Assembly: GCA_963676095.1 (NCBI GenBank) | Contig: OY781040.1 | Coordinates: 6,448,001 to 6,512,000, forward strand | Reading direction: 5' to 3' | DNA from: G963676095 sp963676095 | GTDB lineage: Bacteria; Bacteroidota; Bacteroidia; Bacteroidales; Prolixibacteraceae | DNA length: 64,000 bases | Shown: one piece after another, positions 43,721 to 52,725 of the stretch | Layout of the letters: each line of letters begins with the position of its first letter | Numbering within the stretch: position 1 is the stretch's first letter | Program-made: the position numbers and the translations under genes | The notes under the pieces: generated by a model | Database searches by the model: none | The model's input: only the letters and a program-made list of their open reading frames with translations | What the model was told of the DNA's origin: nothing

Positions 43721-44776
43721 ATGATTGGTCCAGGACGGATCACCTATAGAAAAATACGCTTCCTGCTGCATGCGCTGTTTTGGATTATTTGGGCTGTAGC
43801 TGCATCTTTTATCCTGAGCTACAGCCAGAATTATCCGTTCCGGTTTTTTTTGTATAATTTGATTGTCAACCTGCCGGTTTATCTTCTTTATACCTATCTG
43901 ACAGTTTATATTCTTATTGGGAACCTTCTCCGGGAAAGGAATTATTTGATCTTTTTCCCTTCGTTTTTTTTATGGTCGCTTTTTTGTTCAGTCCTTCGCT
44001 TGCTGGCAAACAAGTTTCTTTTTTACGATCTTTTCATCCCGCGTTTTTTGCGTCCTGAAGAATGGTTCAATTATGAACTGCTGGTCTCTGCTTATATGTG
44101 GCTTTTAGTTCCGGCTATTTTCTTTTCTGCCATAAAGTTTTATAAAGATTTATCGGCTAACAGGAAAGAAAAAAGTGAAATAGAGAAACGTCAGCTCGCT
44201 TCAGAATTACAGCTGCTTAAGGCCCAGCTGAATCCTCATTTTCTTTTTAACACGCTAAACAATCTGTATGTACTGGCTTTGAAGAAAAGTGATAAAACTC
44301 CCGAGGTGATAGCAAAAATGAGTGAGATGTTTTACTATATTCTTTATGAGTGTAATGCCGTAAAAGTGCCGCTTGGTCATGAAATAAAACTGATTGAAAA
44401 TTATATCGATCTCGAGATGATGCGTTATTCTGACCGTCTGAAGTTTACGTTTACCCGTGAACTGGAGAACCAGGATTTTCAGCTTCCTCCGATGTTGCTG
44501 TTTTCCATTGCTGAAAATTGTTTTAAGCATGGTTCGAGCAAAGACCCGGGACAATCCTGGATACGGCTGGAGCTAAACCAGACAGGTCACGTCCTTGATT
44601 TTAAAGCATCGAACAGTAAACCTGAAGAACTGTTACGTAATAACGGAAAGGAGGGAGTCGGTCTTGCAAACATTAAGAAACGCCTGGACCTGCTTTACAA
44701 AGGAAATTACAATTTTCAGATTTTTGACGAGAAGAATTATTATTGTGTTACGTTAACCATTACAAATGAAGATTAA
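43721..44776 (+). CDS. LytS-type sensor histidine kinase
   Basis: A membrane histidine kinase of the PF06580 class (351 residues). Four hydrophobic helices occupy about residues 10-140 (e.g. FLLHALFWIIWAVAASFIL, LLVSAYMWLLVPAIFFSAI). A short coiled linker (NRKEKSEIEKRQLASELQLLKAQ) leads to the phospho-acceptor motif LNPHFLFNTLNNLYVLALKKSDK. The ATPase part has PPMLLFSIAENCFKHG and GVGLANIKKRLDLLY. No separate sensor domain is present. Its last 11 bases overlap the start of the next gene, and a LytTR response regulator follows, so all three form one operon. Confidence 0.94.
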   Translation: MIGPGRITYRKIRFLLHALFWIIWAVAASFILSYSQNYPFRFFLYNLIVNLPVYLLYTYLTVYILIGNLLRERNYLIFFPSFFLWSLFCSVLRLLANKFLFYDLFIPRFLRPEEWFNYELLVSAYMWLLVPAIFFSAIKFYKDLSANRKEKSEIEKRQLASELQLLKAQLNPHFLFNTLNNLYVLALKKSDKTPEVIAKMSEMFYYILYECNAVKVPLGHEIKLIENYIDLEMMRYSDRLKFTFTRELENQDFQLPPMLLFSIAENCFKHGSSKDPGQSWIRLELNQTGHVLDFKASNSKPEELLRNNGKEGVGLANIKKRLDLLYKGNYNFQIFDEKNYYCVTLTITNED

Positions 44777-46505
44777 ACCCTGTTCGCTGATTTTTGCGGT
44801 TATCCTTTCCTTCTTGTCTGGCTGTATGACGGAAGAAGAGAAAACCGAAAATATCGTGACCGATCTGATCAACAGGAAGGAAAAGGAAATCCACGATTAT
44901 GACAGAGAAGAGGCACTGGCTTTCTGGAAGGCATCGTTTACCGGAGAAGAAAAAGATTTTAAGAAGGTTGCAGATGTAACTTCGGATTATCTGAGAAAAG
45001 ATAATTCCAATAAGCGGACATTGGCTGTAAATGAATTAGACCTTACCAAAAGCGTCCTTTTTGAAAAGGAAAACCTGGCTTTTATTGAAAAACTAAGAAC
45101 TTCCGGCCTGGTGAGGGACTCCTTCCTGAAAAGGCAACTCGATATTCTATACCTGAGGTTAAGCAAGGACCTCTCAGACCAGCAGCAGAACGACGATTTG
45201 ATACAGAGCTGTTACGGGTTGCTGCATAAAATAGAAAATGAACGGATTTTTATACGGGGAAGAGGATATGATAAAACAGAGATCGATTCAATCCGGAAAG
45301 CTTCTTCAGATCCTTCCCTCTACAAAGAAATCTATGACGAGAAACTCCGCTTTACGAAGGATAACTATCAGGATATTCTGAAAGTGATCAAACTTAGAAA
45401 TAAGTATGCACAAGATTGCGGATATGATAATTTTTATGATTTTTACCTGGCCATACAGGAACAATCGCCTGTCAAAGTGGAACGATTGCTCCAGCAGGTG
45501 GATTCCGTTACAAAAGAGGCTTATCACGATCTAAAGCCCGAGATAGACCAGTTTATTGCCTCACGGTTTAAAATAAAGGAAAAGGATATAATGCCCTGGC
45601 ATTATACCGATGAACGTTATGTCTATATGCCGCAGGATGATGTCGAAGAACTTGACCGGATTATTGAACACAAATCAGTTCCATCCCTTATTCCAAAATT
45701 TTTTAGTTCAATTAGCCTTCCTGTAGATGATATTGCCTCTGTGAGCCGGATTAATGATCCTGCAGTAAGTATACGTTCGGATTATTTCGTCCCGATGGAT
45801 GTGGACAACGATTTCCGGATAATTGCCAGTGTGAAAGATAACTACCAGGGACTAAAAGTACTGATGCAATTATACGCCTATGCCTGTTATTATAAGAATG
45901 TTGACCATGATATGCCTTATTTGCTGAAGGAACCAAGTGATATTATGCTTGTTGGAGTAGCCCGTTTTTTTACTGATTATACGATGAACTTTAATTGGCT
46001 GAATAACTGGTTCGGTATTGCAGCTTCCGATTCTGCTGATTATGTAAGCATCTGCAACCATGCTTACCGGTCAAATAAACTCTACGGGACCAGAAGATAC
46101 CTTATATATGCACTTTTTGAAAAGGAATTATACCGGAATCCGGATCAGAATCTGGGCGATCTGTGGTGGAAACTGAATGAGAAAATCCTTGGCATTAACA
46201 GGCCCCCTCAAATTCATGAATATGATTGGGCGATCCTGACCTATTTTATCAAAACACCGGTTTTGGTTCAGGATTATATCTTTGCAGAATTAATAGCAGC
46301 CCAGGTTGATCATAAATTGAGCGTTGATATCCGTATGGACGGTCCGTTCTTTTCCTTTGCTGAAAATGAAAAGTATATCGGAAGATTTATGAAAGACAGT
46401 ATTTTTAAATTTGGTAACTCCATACCCTGGGACGAGCTGATTGAAAAGGCAACCGGAGAACCGTTATGCGCCAGATATTTTTATGAGCAGATAACAAAAA
46501 AGTAG
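44766..46505 (+). CDS. M2 (ACE-like) peptidase-fold lipoprotein lacking the HEXXH zinc site
   Basis: A 579-residue lipoprotein: signal MKIKPCSLIFAVILSFLSGC with lipobox LSGC and lipidated C20. The body resembles peptidase family M2: KVIKLRNKYAQDCGYDNFYDFYLAI near residues 206-230, DFRI at 349-352, and the C-terminal region with a helix-rich pattern. Aligning by eye to angiotensin-converting enzyme, the HEMGH zinc motif corresponds to QLYAY at about 368-372, and the third ligand region HEAIGD to LVGVAR near 395-400. All three zinc ligands are therefore absent. It is predicted to be an inactive binding or sensory protein. Placed between LytS and LytR with an 11-base overlap and a 4-base gap, it is a good candidate for a signal-input partner. 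Confidence 0.75.
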   Translation: MKIKPCSLIFAVILSFLSGCMTEEEKTENIVTDLINRKEKEIHDYDREEALAFWKASFTGEEKDFKKVADVTSDYLRKDNSNKRTLAVNELDLTKSVLFEKENLAFIEKLRTSGLVRDSFLKRQLDILYLRLSKDLSDQQQNDDLIQSCYGLLHKIENERIFIRGRGYDKTEIDSIRKASSDPSLYKEIYDEKLRFTKDNYQDILKVIKLRNKYAQDCGYDNFYDFYLAIQEQSPVKVERLLQQVDSVTKEAYHDLKPEIDQFIASRFKIKEKDIMPWHYTDERYVYMPQDDVEELDRIIEHKSVPSLIPKFFSSISLPVDDIASVSRINDPAVSIRSDYFVPMDVDNDFRIIASVKDNYQGLKVLMQLYAYACYYKNVDHDMPYLLKEPSDIMLVGVARFFTDYTMNFNWLNNWFGIAASDSADYVSICNHAYRSNKLYGTRRYLIYALFEKELYRNPDQNLGDLWWKLNEKILGINRPPQIHEYDWAILTYFIKTPVLVQDYIFAELIAAQVDHKLSVDIRMDGPFFSFAENEKYIGRFMKDSIFKFGNSIPWDELIEKATGEPLCARYFYEQITKK

Positions 46506-46509
46506 TAAA

Positions 46510-47244
46510 ATGAAAACAAGATGTCTGATAGTAGACGATGAACCCCTGGCCAGGGACCTGATCAGGAGCCATTTGGAAAAACTGGATAATTTCGAAGTTG
46601 TTGCTGAATGTGCTGATGCGATCAAAGCCCTTCAGGTACTTCGCGAGCACCAGGTTAACCTGATGTTTCTGGATATCCAGATGCCCCAAATAACCGGTCT
46701 TGACCTGCTGCGGACATTAACGGCCCCTCCCAAAGTTATTATTACCACGGCCTATCGGGAATATGCCCTCGACGGATATGAACTGGATGTAGTTGATTAC
46801 CTTTTAAAGCCGGTAACCTTTGAACGTTTCCTGAAGGCAGTGAATAAATATTTTCAGATGAAAACTGAACAAACAATGCTTTCTCCGGATGGAAGGGAAG
46901 AAGCTGCCGGACAGGAGAATTCATATATTTACGTGAAAGAAAACAAACGGATCGTTAAGGTGCTGCTGAATGATATCGTGTATATTGAAGGGCTTAGCGA
47001 ATATGTACAGATTTATACCGATAAAAAGAGGATCATTACAAAAATGAGCATGACCCAGATGGAAGAAAAGCTTCCTTCCGGACAATTTCTGCGGATCCAT
47101 AAATCATATATTGTTGCCGTATCCAGGATCGAGGCTTTTACTGCCAACATAATAGAAATTCCAAGAAAAGAACTTCCCATTGGCCGGAGTTATAAGTCAG
47201 TTGTTTTAACCGCATTGAATTTTATAGGGAATATCGGGAGCTGA
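46510..47244 (+). CDS. LytTR family response regulator
   Basis: A 244-residue two-domain regulator. The receiver domain (1-120) has the acidic pocket VDDEPLARDLI at residues 8-18, the phosphorylation site D55 (LMFLDIQMP) and the lysine in DYLLKPVTFERF. The LytTR DNA-binding domain (about 140-240) has YIYVKENKRIVKVLLNDIVYIEGLSEYVQIYT and FLRIHKSYIVAVSRIEAF. It is 4 bases after the M2-like gene and is the cognate partner of the upstream LytS kinase. Repeat block R4 begins about ten bases after its stop. Confidence 0.95.
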   Translation: MKTRCLIVDDEPLARDLIRSHLEKLDNFEVVAECADAIKALQVLREHQVNLMFLDIQMPQITGLDLLRTLTAPPKVIITTAYREYALDGYELDVVDYLLKPVTFERFLKAVNKYFQMKTEQTMLSPDGREEAAGQENSYIYVKENKRIVKVLLNDIVYIEGLSEYVQIYTDKKRIITKMSMTQMEEKLPSGQFLRIHKSYIVAVSRIEAFTANIIEIPRKELPIGRSYKSVVLTALNFIGNIGS

Positions 47245-47254
47245 AGGAGACATT

Positions 47255-48185
47255 TTGAACTGGTGAAGTAGTGAATGAAGGAATGATAGAATGAGGGAAT
47301 AGGCACATGGTGAGTTGATGAAGTAGTGAACTGATGAGTTGGTGAAGGAGTGAAGGAAAGAATGATGGAATGAGAGAATGATGGAATGATTGAATTGGAA
47401 CCAGAACAATAGTCACAGAAGTAATAGATGTTTGAAAGTTTGAATGTTCGATTGTTTGACGCTGCGCTGTTGGGGCGAAGGAATATTGTGAACCGGGAAA
47501 CTAGTAAACTGGTGAATGAAAGAATGATTGAGTGAAGAAATGAGAGAATGGGATCCCGCAACAACAGGAACAGAAGTAATAGATGTTTGAAAGTTTGAAT
47601 GTTTGACGCTGCGCGGTTGGATATTCGTGAACTGGTGAATTAGTGAGCTGGTGGGGTGAATTATAGAAGAAAAATAAAGACCTGGGAACCGGAACAATAG
47701 AAACCATATCAACAATAGTAACAACAGAAACAATTCTTCGCGTCTTCGCGTCTTGGCGTTCAGTTTAGGAACAACGAAGTATCAAACACTCAAACGGCGT
47801 AGCCTCAAACAATAAGAACAATGTTAACCATATTAACAATAGGAACCATTTTCCGCGTCTTGAATGTTCACCACAGATAACACGGATAAACACAGATTAA
47901 AACAATAAATGTTCGAATAGTTTGAACAGTTTGAGTGTTTGACGCTTCGCTGTCGGGGCTGAAGAACATTGTGAACTGGTGAAGGAGTGAATGAAAGAAT
48001 GAGGGAATGAGAGAATGGGAAGAAAAACAAAGCTCCGGGAGCCGAAACAACATTCAAACGACGAAGTATCGAACTTTCAAACGGCGAAGCCTCAAACAAC
48101 AGTAACAATGTTAACCATATTAACAATAGGAACCATTTTTCGCGTCTTAGCGTCTTGGCGTTCAGTCCCGCGTCTTAGGCAGGAG
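47255..48185 (+). repeat. Composite short-period repeat block R4
   Basis: This is a 930-base block made of several stacked modules: RTGAANNR octamer runs (47255-47400), GTTTGANN octamers with GCTGCGCTGTTGG, a second octamer run, TTCGCGTC octamers (47736-47760), a CACAGATAACACGGATAAAC segment at about 47872-47905, and from about 47996 a forward copy of the R2 joint and 9-mer segment. It fills the whole gap between the LytTR gene and the first Rpn gene. Several overlapping frames are open on the minus strand only because an 8-base period permits it. Confidence 0.88.
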
Positions 48186-49247
48186 CGACTAAAGAACTCC
48201 ATTCACAGTTTTTCTATCTCGCTGACGGAAAGTTTGGTAAACCTGGAAATCTGGTCAATCGAAACACCATCTTTTTTCATCTCCCGGGCTATGGCAATCG
48301 CCTTTTCATGTTTGCCTTCCTTCCGGCCTTCCGATCTGCCTTTCTCTCGGCCTTCCTGCCGACCTTCCTGCCGGCCTTCCTGTCTCCCCTGTTGTCTTTC
48401 CTGCCGTTTTATTACTTCTATGACTCCCATATCGATGGTTCCTCCTGTTAACTTTTCAATTTCGTTATCAAAGATACGATTTATTTCCTGATCATCAATG
48501 TAAAGGAAGTTTTTCAGGAATACCAAAAAGCTAATGATCCGGTCATGTTCATAACGGCGGTCCAGCAATGCTTTGGCTATGGTCAACCTGTCATCGCCCA
48601 ACTCCCGGTCGGGAACCTTCCCTTCCAGCAGCGACTTCTGGCAGGCCAGCACGATCAGGGCGAAGGGATTGTCCATCGCCAGCAACTCCGCCTCCCCGTG
48701 GTCAAAGATGTGGTAAGTGCGGTAAACGAAGCGAATGGAAGTATCAATACCCTGGTAGCAGTACTCCGATGGACGGGGCTGGTTCCTGTCGCCCGTGAAT
48801 ACGGCTATCGTCTCCACCGGCATATGGTACCTGTCGAGCAGACGGTAATGGTACTGAAAGATCCGGAAAGAAAAATCGTGCTGACTGCCTCCTTCGATTT
48901 CCGTATGCAGGAGGATCCATTTTTCGGTGCCGTCTTTCAGATAGACCTTTACCAGCAGGTCTGCCACACGTTTGCCTTTCCTGCGTTCCCTTTCGGGAAT
49001 AATGGCATACAACTCCTTATCCATAAATGTCAATCCGCGGCCAAAGTCGAACAGGTCGTCGGCTTGTGGGTAAAGGAACCGGAGGAATTCGGTAAACCAG
49101 TCCTCAAATGCCCCTTTGAGCAGTTCATCATTTTGCTTGCGTGGTTTCTTCATCTTGATTAGTTTTATTCTTAGGCAGATAGCAAACTTAGTTATCCCTG
49201 GCATCAAATGCAAATGTCGCCGAGCGTATTCGTGAACGGAGTAATGA
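48161..49247. repeat. Duplicated 1.1 kb module, copy A (Rpn gene and flanks)
   Basis: This segment matches 50074-51148 almost base for base: I count about a dozen substitutions and one 12-base deletion across the gene. It starts at TTCAGTCCCGCGTC, ends at GAACGGAGTAATGA, and has no terminal inverted repeats or obvious target duplication. Outside these points the two flanks diverge into differently arranged repeat units. Confidence 0.85.
48203..49153 (-). CDS. Rpn family PD-(D/E)XK nuclease, copy A
   Basis: A 316-residue protein of the Rpn / recombination-promoting nuclease type, starting MKKPRKQNDELLKGAFEDW at the ATG 49151-49153; the longer open frame upstream only runs through repeats. The nuclease core is D65 (KRVADLLVKVY) followed by E85-I-E87 (LLHTEIEGGS), and FRIFQYHYRLLDRY completes the family pattern. 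The position usually K or Q in E-x-K is E87, so activity needs testing. The C-terminus has tetrapeptide QEGR repeats (RQERQQGRQEGRQEGRQEGR), typical of the family. A second copy lies 1.9 kb downstream, differing at three residues and one QEGR unit. Both are embedded in repeat blocks. Confidence 0.85.
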   Translation of the reverse strand: MKKPRKQNDELLKGAFEDWFTEFLRFLYPQADDLFDFGRGLTFMDKELYAIIPERERRKGKRVADLLVKVYLKDGTEKWILLHTEIEGGSQHDFSFRIFQYHYRLLDRYHMPVETIAVFTGDRNQPRPSEYCYQGIDTSIRFVYRTYHIFDHGEAELLAMDNPFALIVLACQKSLLEGKVPDRELGDDRLTIAKALLDRRYEHDRIISFLVFLKNFLYIDDQEINRIFDNEIEKLTGGTIDMGVIEVIKRQERQQGRQEGRQEGRQEGREKGRSEGRKEGKHEKAIAIAREMKKDGVSIDQISRFTKLSVSEIEKL

Positions 49248-50073
49248 AAGAATGATTGAGTGAAGAAATGAGAGAATGGGATCCCGCAACAACAGGAACA
49301 GAAGCAATAGATGTTTGAAAGTTTGAATGTTCGATTGTTTGACGCTGCGCTGTTGGGGCGAAGGAATATTGTGAACCGGGAAACTAGTGAACTGGTGAAT
49401 GAAAGAATGATTGAGTGAAGAAATGAGAGAATGGGATCCCGCAACAACAGGAACAGAAGCAATAGATGTTTGAAAGTTTGAGTGTTTGACGCTGCTCGGT
49501 TGGATATTCGTGAACTGGTGAATTAGTGAGCTGGTGGGGTGAATTATAGAAGAAAAATAAAGACCTGGGAACCGGAACAATAGAAACCATATCAACAATA
49601 GTAACAACAGAAACAATTCTTCGCGTCTTGGCGTTCAGTTTAATCAAACGACGAAGTATCAAACACTCAAACGGCGTAGCCTCAAACAATAAGAGCAATG
49701 TTAACCATATTAACAATAGGAACAATTTTCCGCGTCTTGAATGTTCACCACAGATAACACGGATAAACACAGATTAAAACAATAAATGTTCGAATAGTTT
49801 GAACAGTTTGAGTGTTTGACGCTTCGCTGTCGGGGCTGAAGAACATTGTGAACTGGTGAAGGAGTGAATGAAAGAATGAGGGAATTGGAAGAAGAGCATC
49901 GAACCAACAATAGTAACAACAGAAACAATTCTTCGCGTCTTGGCGTTCAGTTTAATCAAACGACGAAGTATCAAACACTCAAACGGCGTAGCCTCAAACA
50001 ACAAGAACAAGAGTAACCATGTTAACCATATTAACAATAGGAACCATTTTTTGCGTCTTCGCGTTCAGTTTTG
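49248..50073 (+). repeat. Composite short-period repeat block R5
   Basis: This block lies between the two Rpn modules. It contains the same segments as R4 in the same orientation: GAATGATTGAGTGAAG octamers, GGATCCCGCAACAACAGG joints (twice), GTTTGANN units with GCTGCGCTGTTGG, TTCGCGTC-type units, and a CACAGATAACACGGATAAAC segment at about 49749-49778. The order differs slightly from R4, and the R2-type CTCCGGGAGC joint is missing. Confidence 0.87.
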
Positions 50074-51148
50074 TTCAGTCCCGCGTCTTAGGCAGGAGCG
50101 ACTAAAGAACTCCATTCACAGTTTTTCTATCTCGCTGATGGAAAGCTTGGTAAACCTGGAAATCTGGTCAATCGAAACACCATCTTTTTTCATCTCCCGG
50201 GCTATGGCAATCGCCTTTTCATGTTTGCCTTCCTTCCGGCCTTCCGATCTGCCTTTCTCTCGGCCTTCCTGCCGGCCTTCCTGTCTCCCCTGTTGTCTTT
50301 CCTGCCGTTTTATTACTTCTATGACTCCCATATCAATGGTTCCTCCTGTTAACTTTTCAATTTCGTTATCAAAGATACGATTTATTTCCTGATCATCAAT
50401 GTAAAGGAAGTTTTTCAGGAATACCAAAAAGCTGATGATCCGGTCATGTTCATAACGGCGGTCCAGCAATGCTTTGGCTATGGTCAGCCTGTCATCGCCC
50501 AACTCCCGGTCGGGAACCTTACCTTCCAGCAGCGACTTCTGGCAGGCCAGCACGATCAGGGCAAAGGGATTGTCCATCGCCAGCAACTCTGCCTCCCCGT
50601 GGTCAAAGATGTGGTAAGTGCGGTAAACGAAGCGAATGGAAGTATCAATACCCTGGTAGCAGTACTCCGATGGACGGGGCTGGTTCCTGTCGCCCGTGAA
50701 TACGGCTATGGTCTCCACCGGCACATGGTACCTGTCGAGCAGACGGTAATGGTACTGAAAGATCCGGAAAGAAAAATCGTGCTGACTGCCTCCTTCGATT
50801 TCCGTATGCAGGAGGATCCATTTTTCGGTGCCGTCTTTCAGATAGACCTTTACCAGCAAGTCTGCCACACGTTTGCCTTTCCTGCGTTCCCTTTCGGGAA
50901 TAATGGCATACAACTCCTTATCCATAAATGTCAATCCGCGGGCAAAGTCGAACAGGTCGTCGGCTTGTGGGTAAAGGAACCGGAGGAATTCGGTAAACCA
51001 GTCCTCAAATGCCCCTTTGAGCAGTTCATCATTTTGCTTGCGTGGTTTCTTCATCTCGATTAGTTTTATTCTTAGGCAGATAGCAAACTTAGTTATCCCT
51101 GGCGTCAAATGCAAATGTCGCCGCGCGTATTCGTGAACGGAGTAATGA
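50074..51148. repeat. Duplicated 1.1 kb module, copy B (Rpn gene and flanks)
   Basis: Second copy of 48161-49247, same orientation, offset about 1.9 kb and 12 bases shorter because of one fewer QEGR-coding unit. Together with the repeat blocks on each side it makes a tandem segmental duplication spanning roughly 47.3-51.5 kb. Confidence 0.85.
50116..51054 (-). CDS. Rpn family PD-(D/E)XK nuclease, copy B
   Basis: The 312-residue near-twin of the gene at 48.2 kb. The nuclease motifs D65 and E85-x-E87 are unchanged. Residue differences I see are Gly38 to Ala, Met111 to Val and one Val to Ile near the C-terminus, plus one fewer QEGR repeat; most nucleotide differences are silent. Both frames being intact argues that each is still under selection or that the duplication is recent. 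The family is known for promoting recombination; whether this one acts on the surrounding repeats is conjecture. Start chosen at the ATG 51052-51054. Confidence 0.85.
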   Translation of the reverse strand: MKKPRKQNDELLKGAFEDWFTEFLRFLYPQADDLFDFARGLTFMDKELYAIIPERERRKGKRVADLLVKVYLKDGTEKWILLHTEIEGGSQHDFSFRIFQYHYRLLDRYHVPVETIAVFTGDRNQPRPSEYCYQGIDTSIRFVYRTYHIFDHGEAELLAMDNPFALIVLACQKSLLEGKVPDRELGDDRLTIAKALLDRRYEHDRIISFLVFLKNFLYIDDQEINRIFDNEIEKLTGGTIDMGVIEVIKRQERQQGRQEGRQEGREKGRSEGRKEGKHEKAIAIAREMKKDGVSIDQISRFTKLSISEIEKL

Positions 51149-51690
51149 TAGAATTAGTGAATGATGGAATGAGAGAATTGGAACCAGAACAATAGTCACA
51201 GAAGTAATAGATGTTTGAAAGTTTGAATGTTCGATTGTTTGACGCTTCGCTGTTGGGGCTGAAGAACATTGTGAACTGGTGAATGAAAGAATGATTGAGT
51301 GAAGAAATGAGAGAATGGGATCCCGCAACAACAGGAACAGAAGTAATAGATGTTTGAAAGTTTGAGTGTTTGACGCTGCGCGGTTGGATATTCGTGAACT
51401 GGTGAATTAGTGAGCTGGTGGGGTGAATTATAGAAGAAAAATAAAGACCTGGGAACCGGAACAATAGAAACCATATCAACAATAGTAACAACAGAAACAA
51501 TTCTTCGCGTCTTGGCGTTCAGTTTAGGAACAACGAAGTATCAAACACTCAAACGGCGAAGCCTCAAACAACAGTAACAATGTTAACCATCTTAACAATA
51601 GAAACTATTTTTTGCGTCTTCGCGTCTTGGCGTTCTGTTTTGTTCAGTCTCGCGTCTTCGCGTCTTGGCGTTCCGTTTAATCAATTTCAC
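51149..51690 (+). repeat. Composite short-period repeat block R6
   Basis: This block combines octamers (GAATGATGGAATGAGA), GTTTGANN units with GCTTCGCTGTTGG, the GGATCCCGCAACAACAGG joint, a third copy of the GAACTGGTGAATTAGTGAGC-to-AATAGAAACC segment also found in R4 and R5, inverted GTTTGANN units, 9-mers and several TTCGCGTC octamers. It ends about 25 bases before the promoter of the aminotransferase gene. Confidence 0.87.
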
Positions 51691-51714
51691 CGAATACTTC
51701 GTATCTTCGAAGAT

Positions 51715-51722
51715 TAATTTTG
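51715..51722 (+). promoter_or_regulatory. -7 box almost touching the aminotransferase start
   Basis: TAATTTTG ends 6 bases before the ATG at 51729, the same geometry as at 17865. Transcription would start at or next to the start codon, so a leaderless message is predicted. Confidence 0.45.
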
Positions 51723-51728
51723 TGAACT

Positions 51729-52541
51729 ATGATAGTTGCAGGAAAGTTTTTTGCAGAGAACGGAACAATCCGTCCTGCAGATCATTTTAAAACTCCTTCC
51801 GGTTCTTTCATTCAGGTTTATGAAGTCCTCCGTGTTATCAACGGAAAAGTTTTATTCCGGGAAGAACATTATGAAAGGTTTTCTTCTTCAATCCGGATCG
51901 CCGGACTTCAATACGACCTGTCCCCGGATTCTTTTTTCAGTCAGTTGCATGAATTGATAAAAGTCAATGCTGTATCCATCGGAAATATCAGGATCGATTT
52001 AACCCTTGAGAACGGGGAAACCAGCCTGCTGTTTTATTTCATTCCTCATCATTATCCTTCGCCCGGCGAATATAAGCTGGGGGTTAAGGCAGACCTGCTT
52101 TATGCCATGAGAAAAAATCCGCAGGCAAAGATTGTGCAGCAACAGCTGAGGGACCGGGCCAATAATATGATCCGGGAGAAACATCTATACGAAGTGTTGC
52201 TGGTCGATAATGATGGCTATATTACAGAAGGAAGCCGTTCGAATGTATTTTTTATAAAAGATGGTTATTTCTATACTCCTCCGGTTGCTTCCGTGTTACC
52301 GGGAATTACCCGGATGAAAGTGATGGAGTGTATGTTATTGGAAGGCCTGAAGTGTGTTGAAAAAACGGTTCCGGAGCAGGAAATTTCTGCTTATAGTGCA
52401 GCTTTTCTTACGGGTACTTCCCCAAATGTGCTGCCACTTTCCCGGATTGGAAAAGTTTCGTTTAATGTGGATGATCCGCTGTTGAGAAAAATACAGTCCG
52501 GATTTGACAGGTTTATAGACGAGTACCTGGAACAGCAATGA
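51729..52541 (+). CDS. Class IV aminotransferase
   Basis: A PLP-dependent fold-type IV enzyme (270 residues), the group of branched-chain aminotransferase, D-amino-acid aminotransferase and aminodeoxychorismate lyase. Motifs: SFIQVYEVLRVINGKVLFREEHYERF near residues 27-52, the lysine region KNPQAKIVQQQLRDRANN, YEVLLVDNDGYITEGSRSNVFFI and PPVASVLPGITRMKVMECM. The sequence does not decide which reaction applies; no pab or ilv genes lie nearby. It stands alone between repeat block R6 and fumarase. Confidence 0.88.
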   Translation: MIVAGKFFAENGTIRPADHFKTPSGSFIQVYEVLRVINGKVLFREEHYERFSSSIRIAGLQYDLSPDSFFSQLHELIKVNAVSIGNIRIDLTLENGETSLLFYFIPHHYPSPGEYKLGVKADLLYAMRKNPQAKIVQQQLRDRANNMIREKHLYEVLLVDNDGYITEGSRSNVFFIKDGYFYTPPVASVLPGITRMKVMECMLLEGLKCVEKTVPEQEISAYSAAFLTGTSPNVLPLSRIGKVSFNVDDPLLRKIQSGFDRFIDEYLEQQ

Positions 52542-52725
52542 AAATTTATAATCGATTTTGTTCTCATTGGTCAGGTTTTAGCTTGTGTAAAGAAATTATT
52601 TCCGGAAACGAATTTTCATCCGGACGGTCCGGCTCTTTTCCTGATTCTGTATATCTTTATACGCTGTTTAAGAAACAAGCAAAAATCAAAGAACCTTTAT
52701 TGTTAAAAATCTGAATTATAAAAAG

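Noticed and set aside
49154..49462. N-terminal extension of Rpn copy A
   Set aside because: The extra 103 codons translate repeat DNA. Copy B, otherwise nearly identical, lacks them, and the ATG at 49153 gives the family start.
48161..51148. Insertion sequence or transposon
   Set aside because: No transposase, no terminal inverted repeats and no target-site duplication seen. The Rpn gene alone does not make a classical mobile element.
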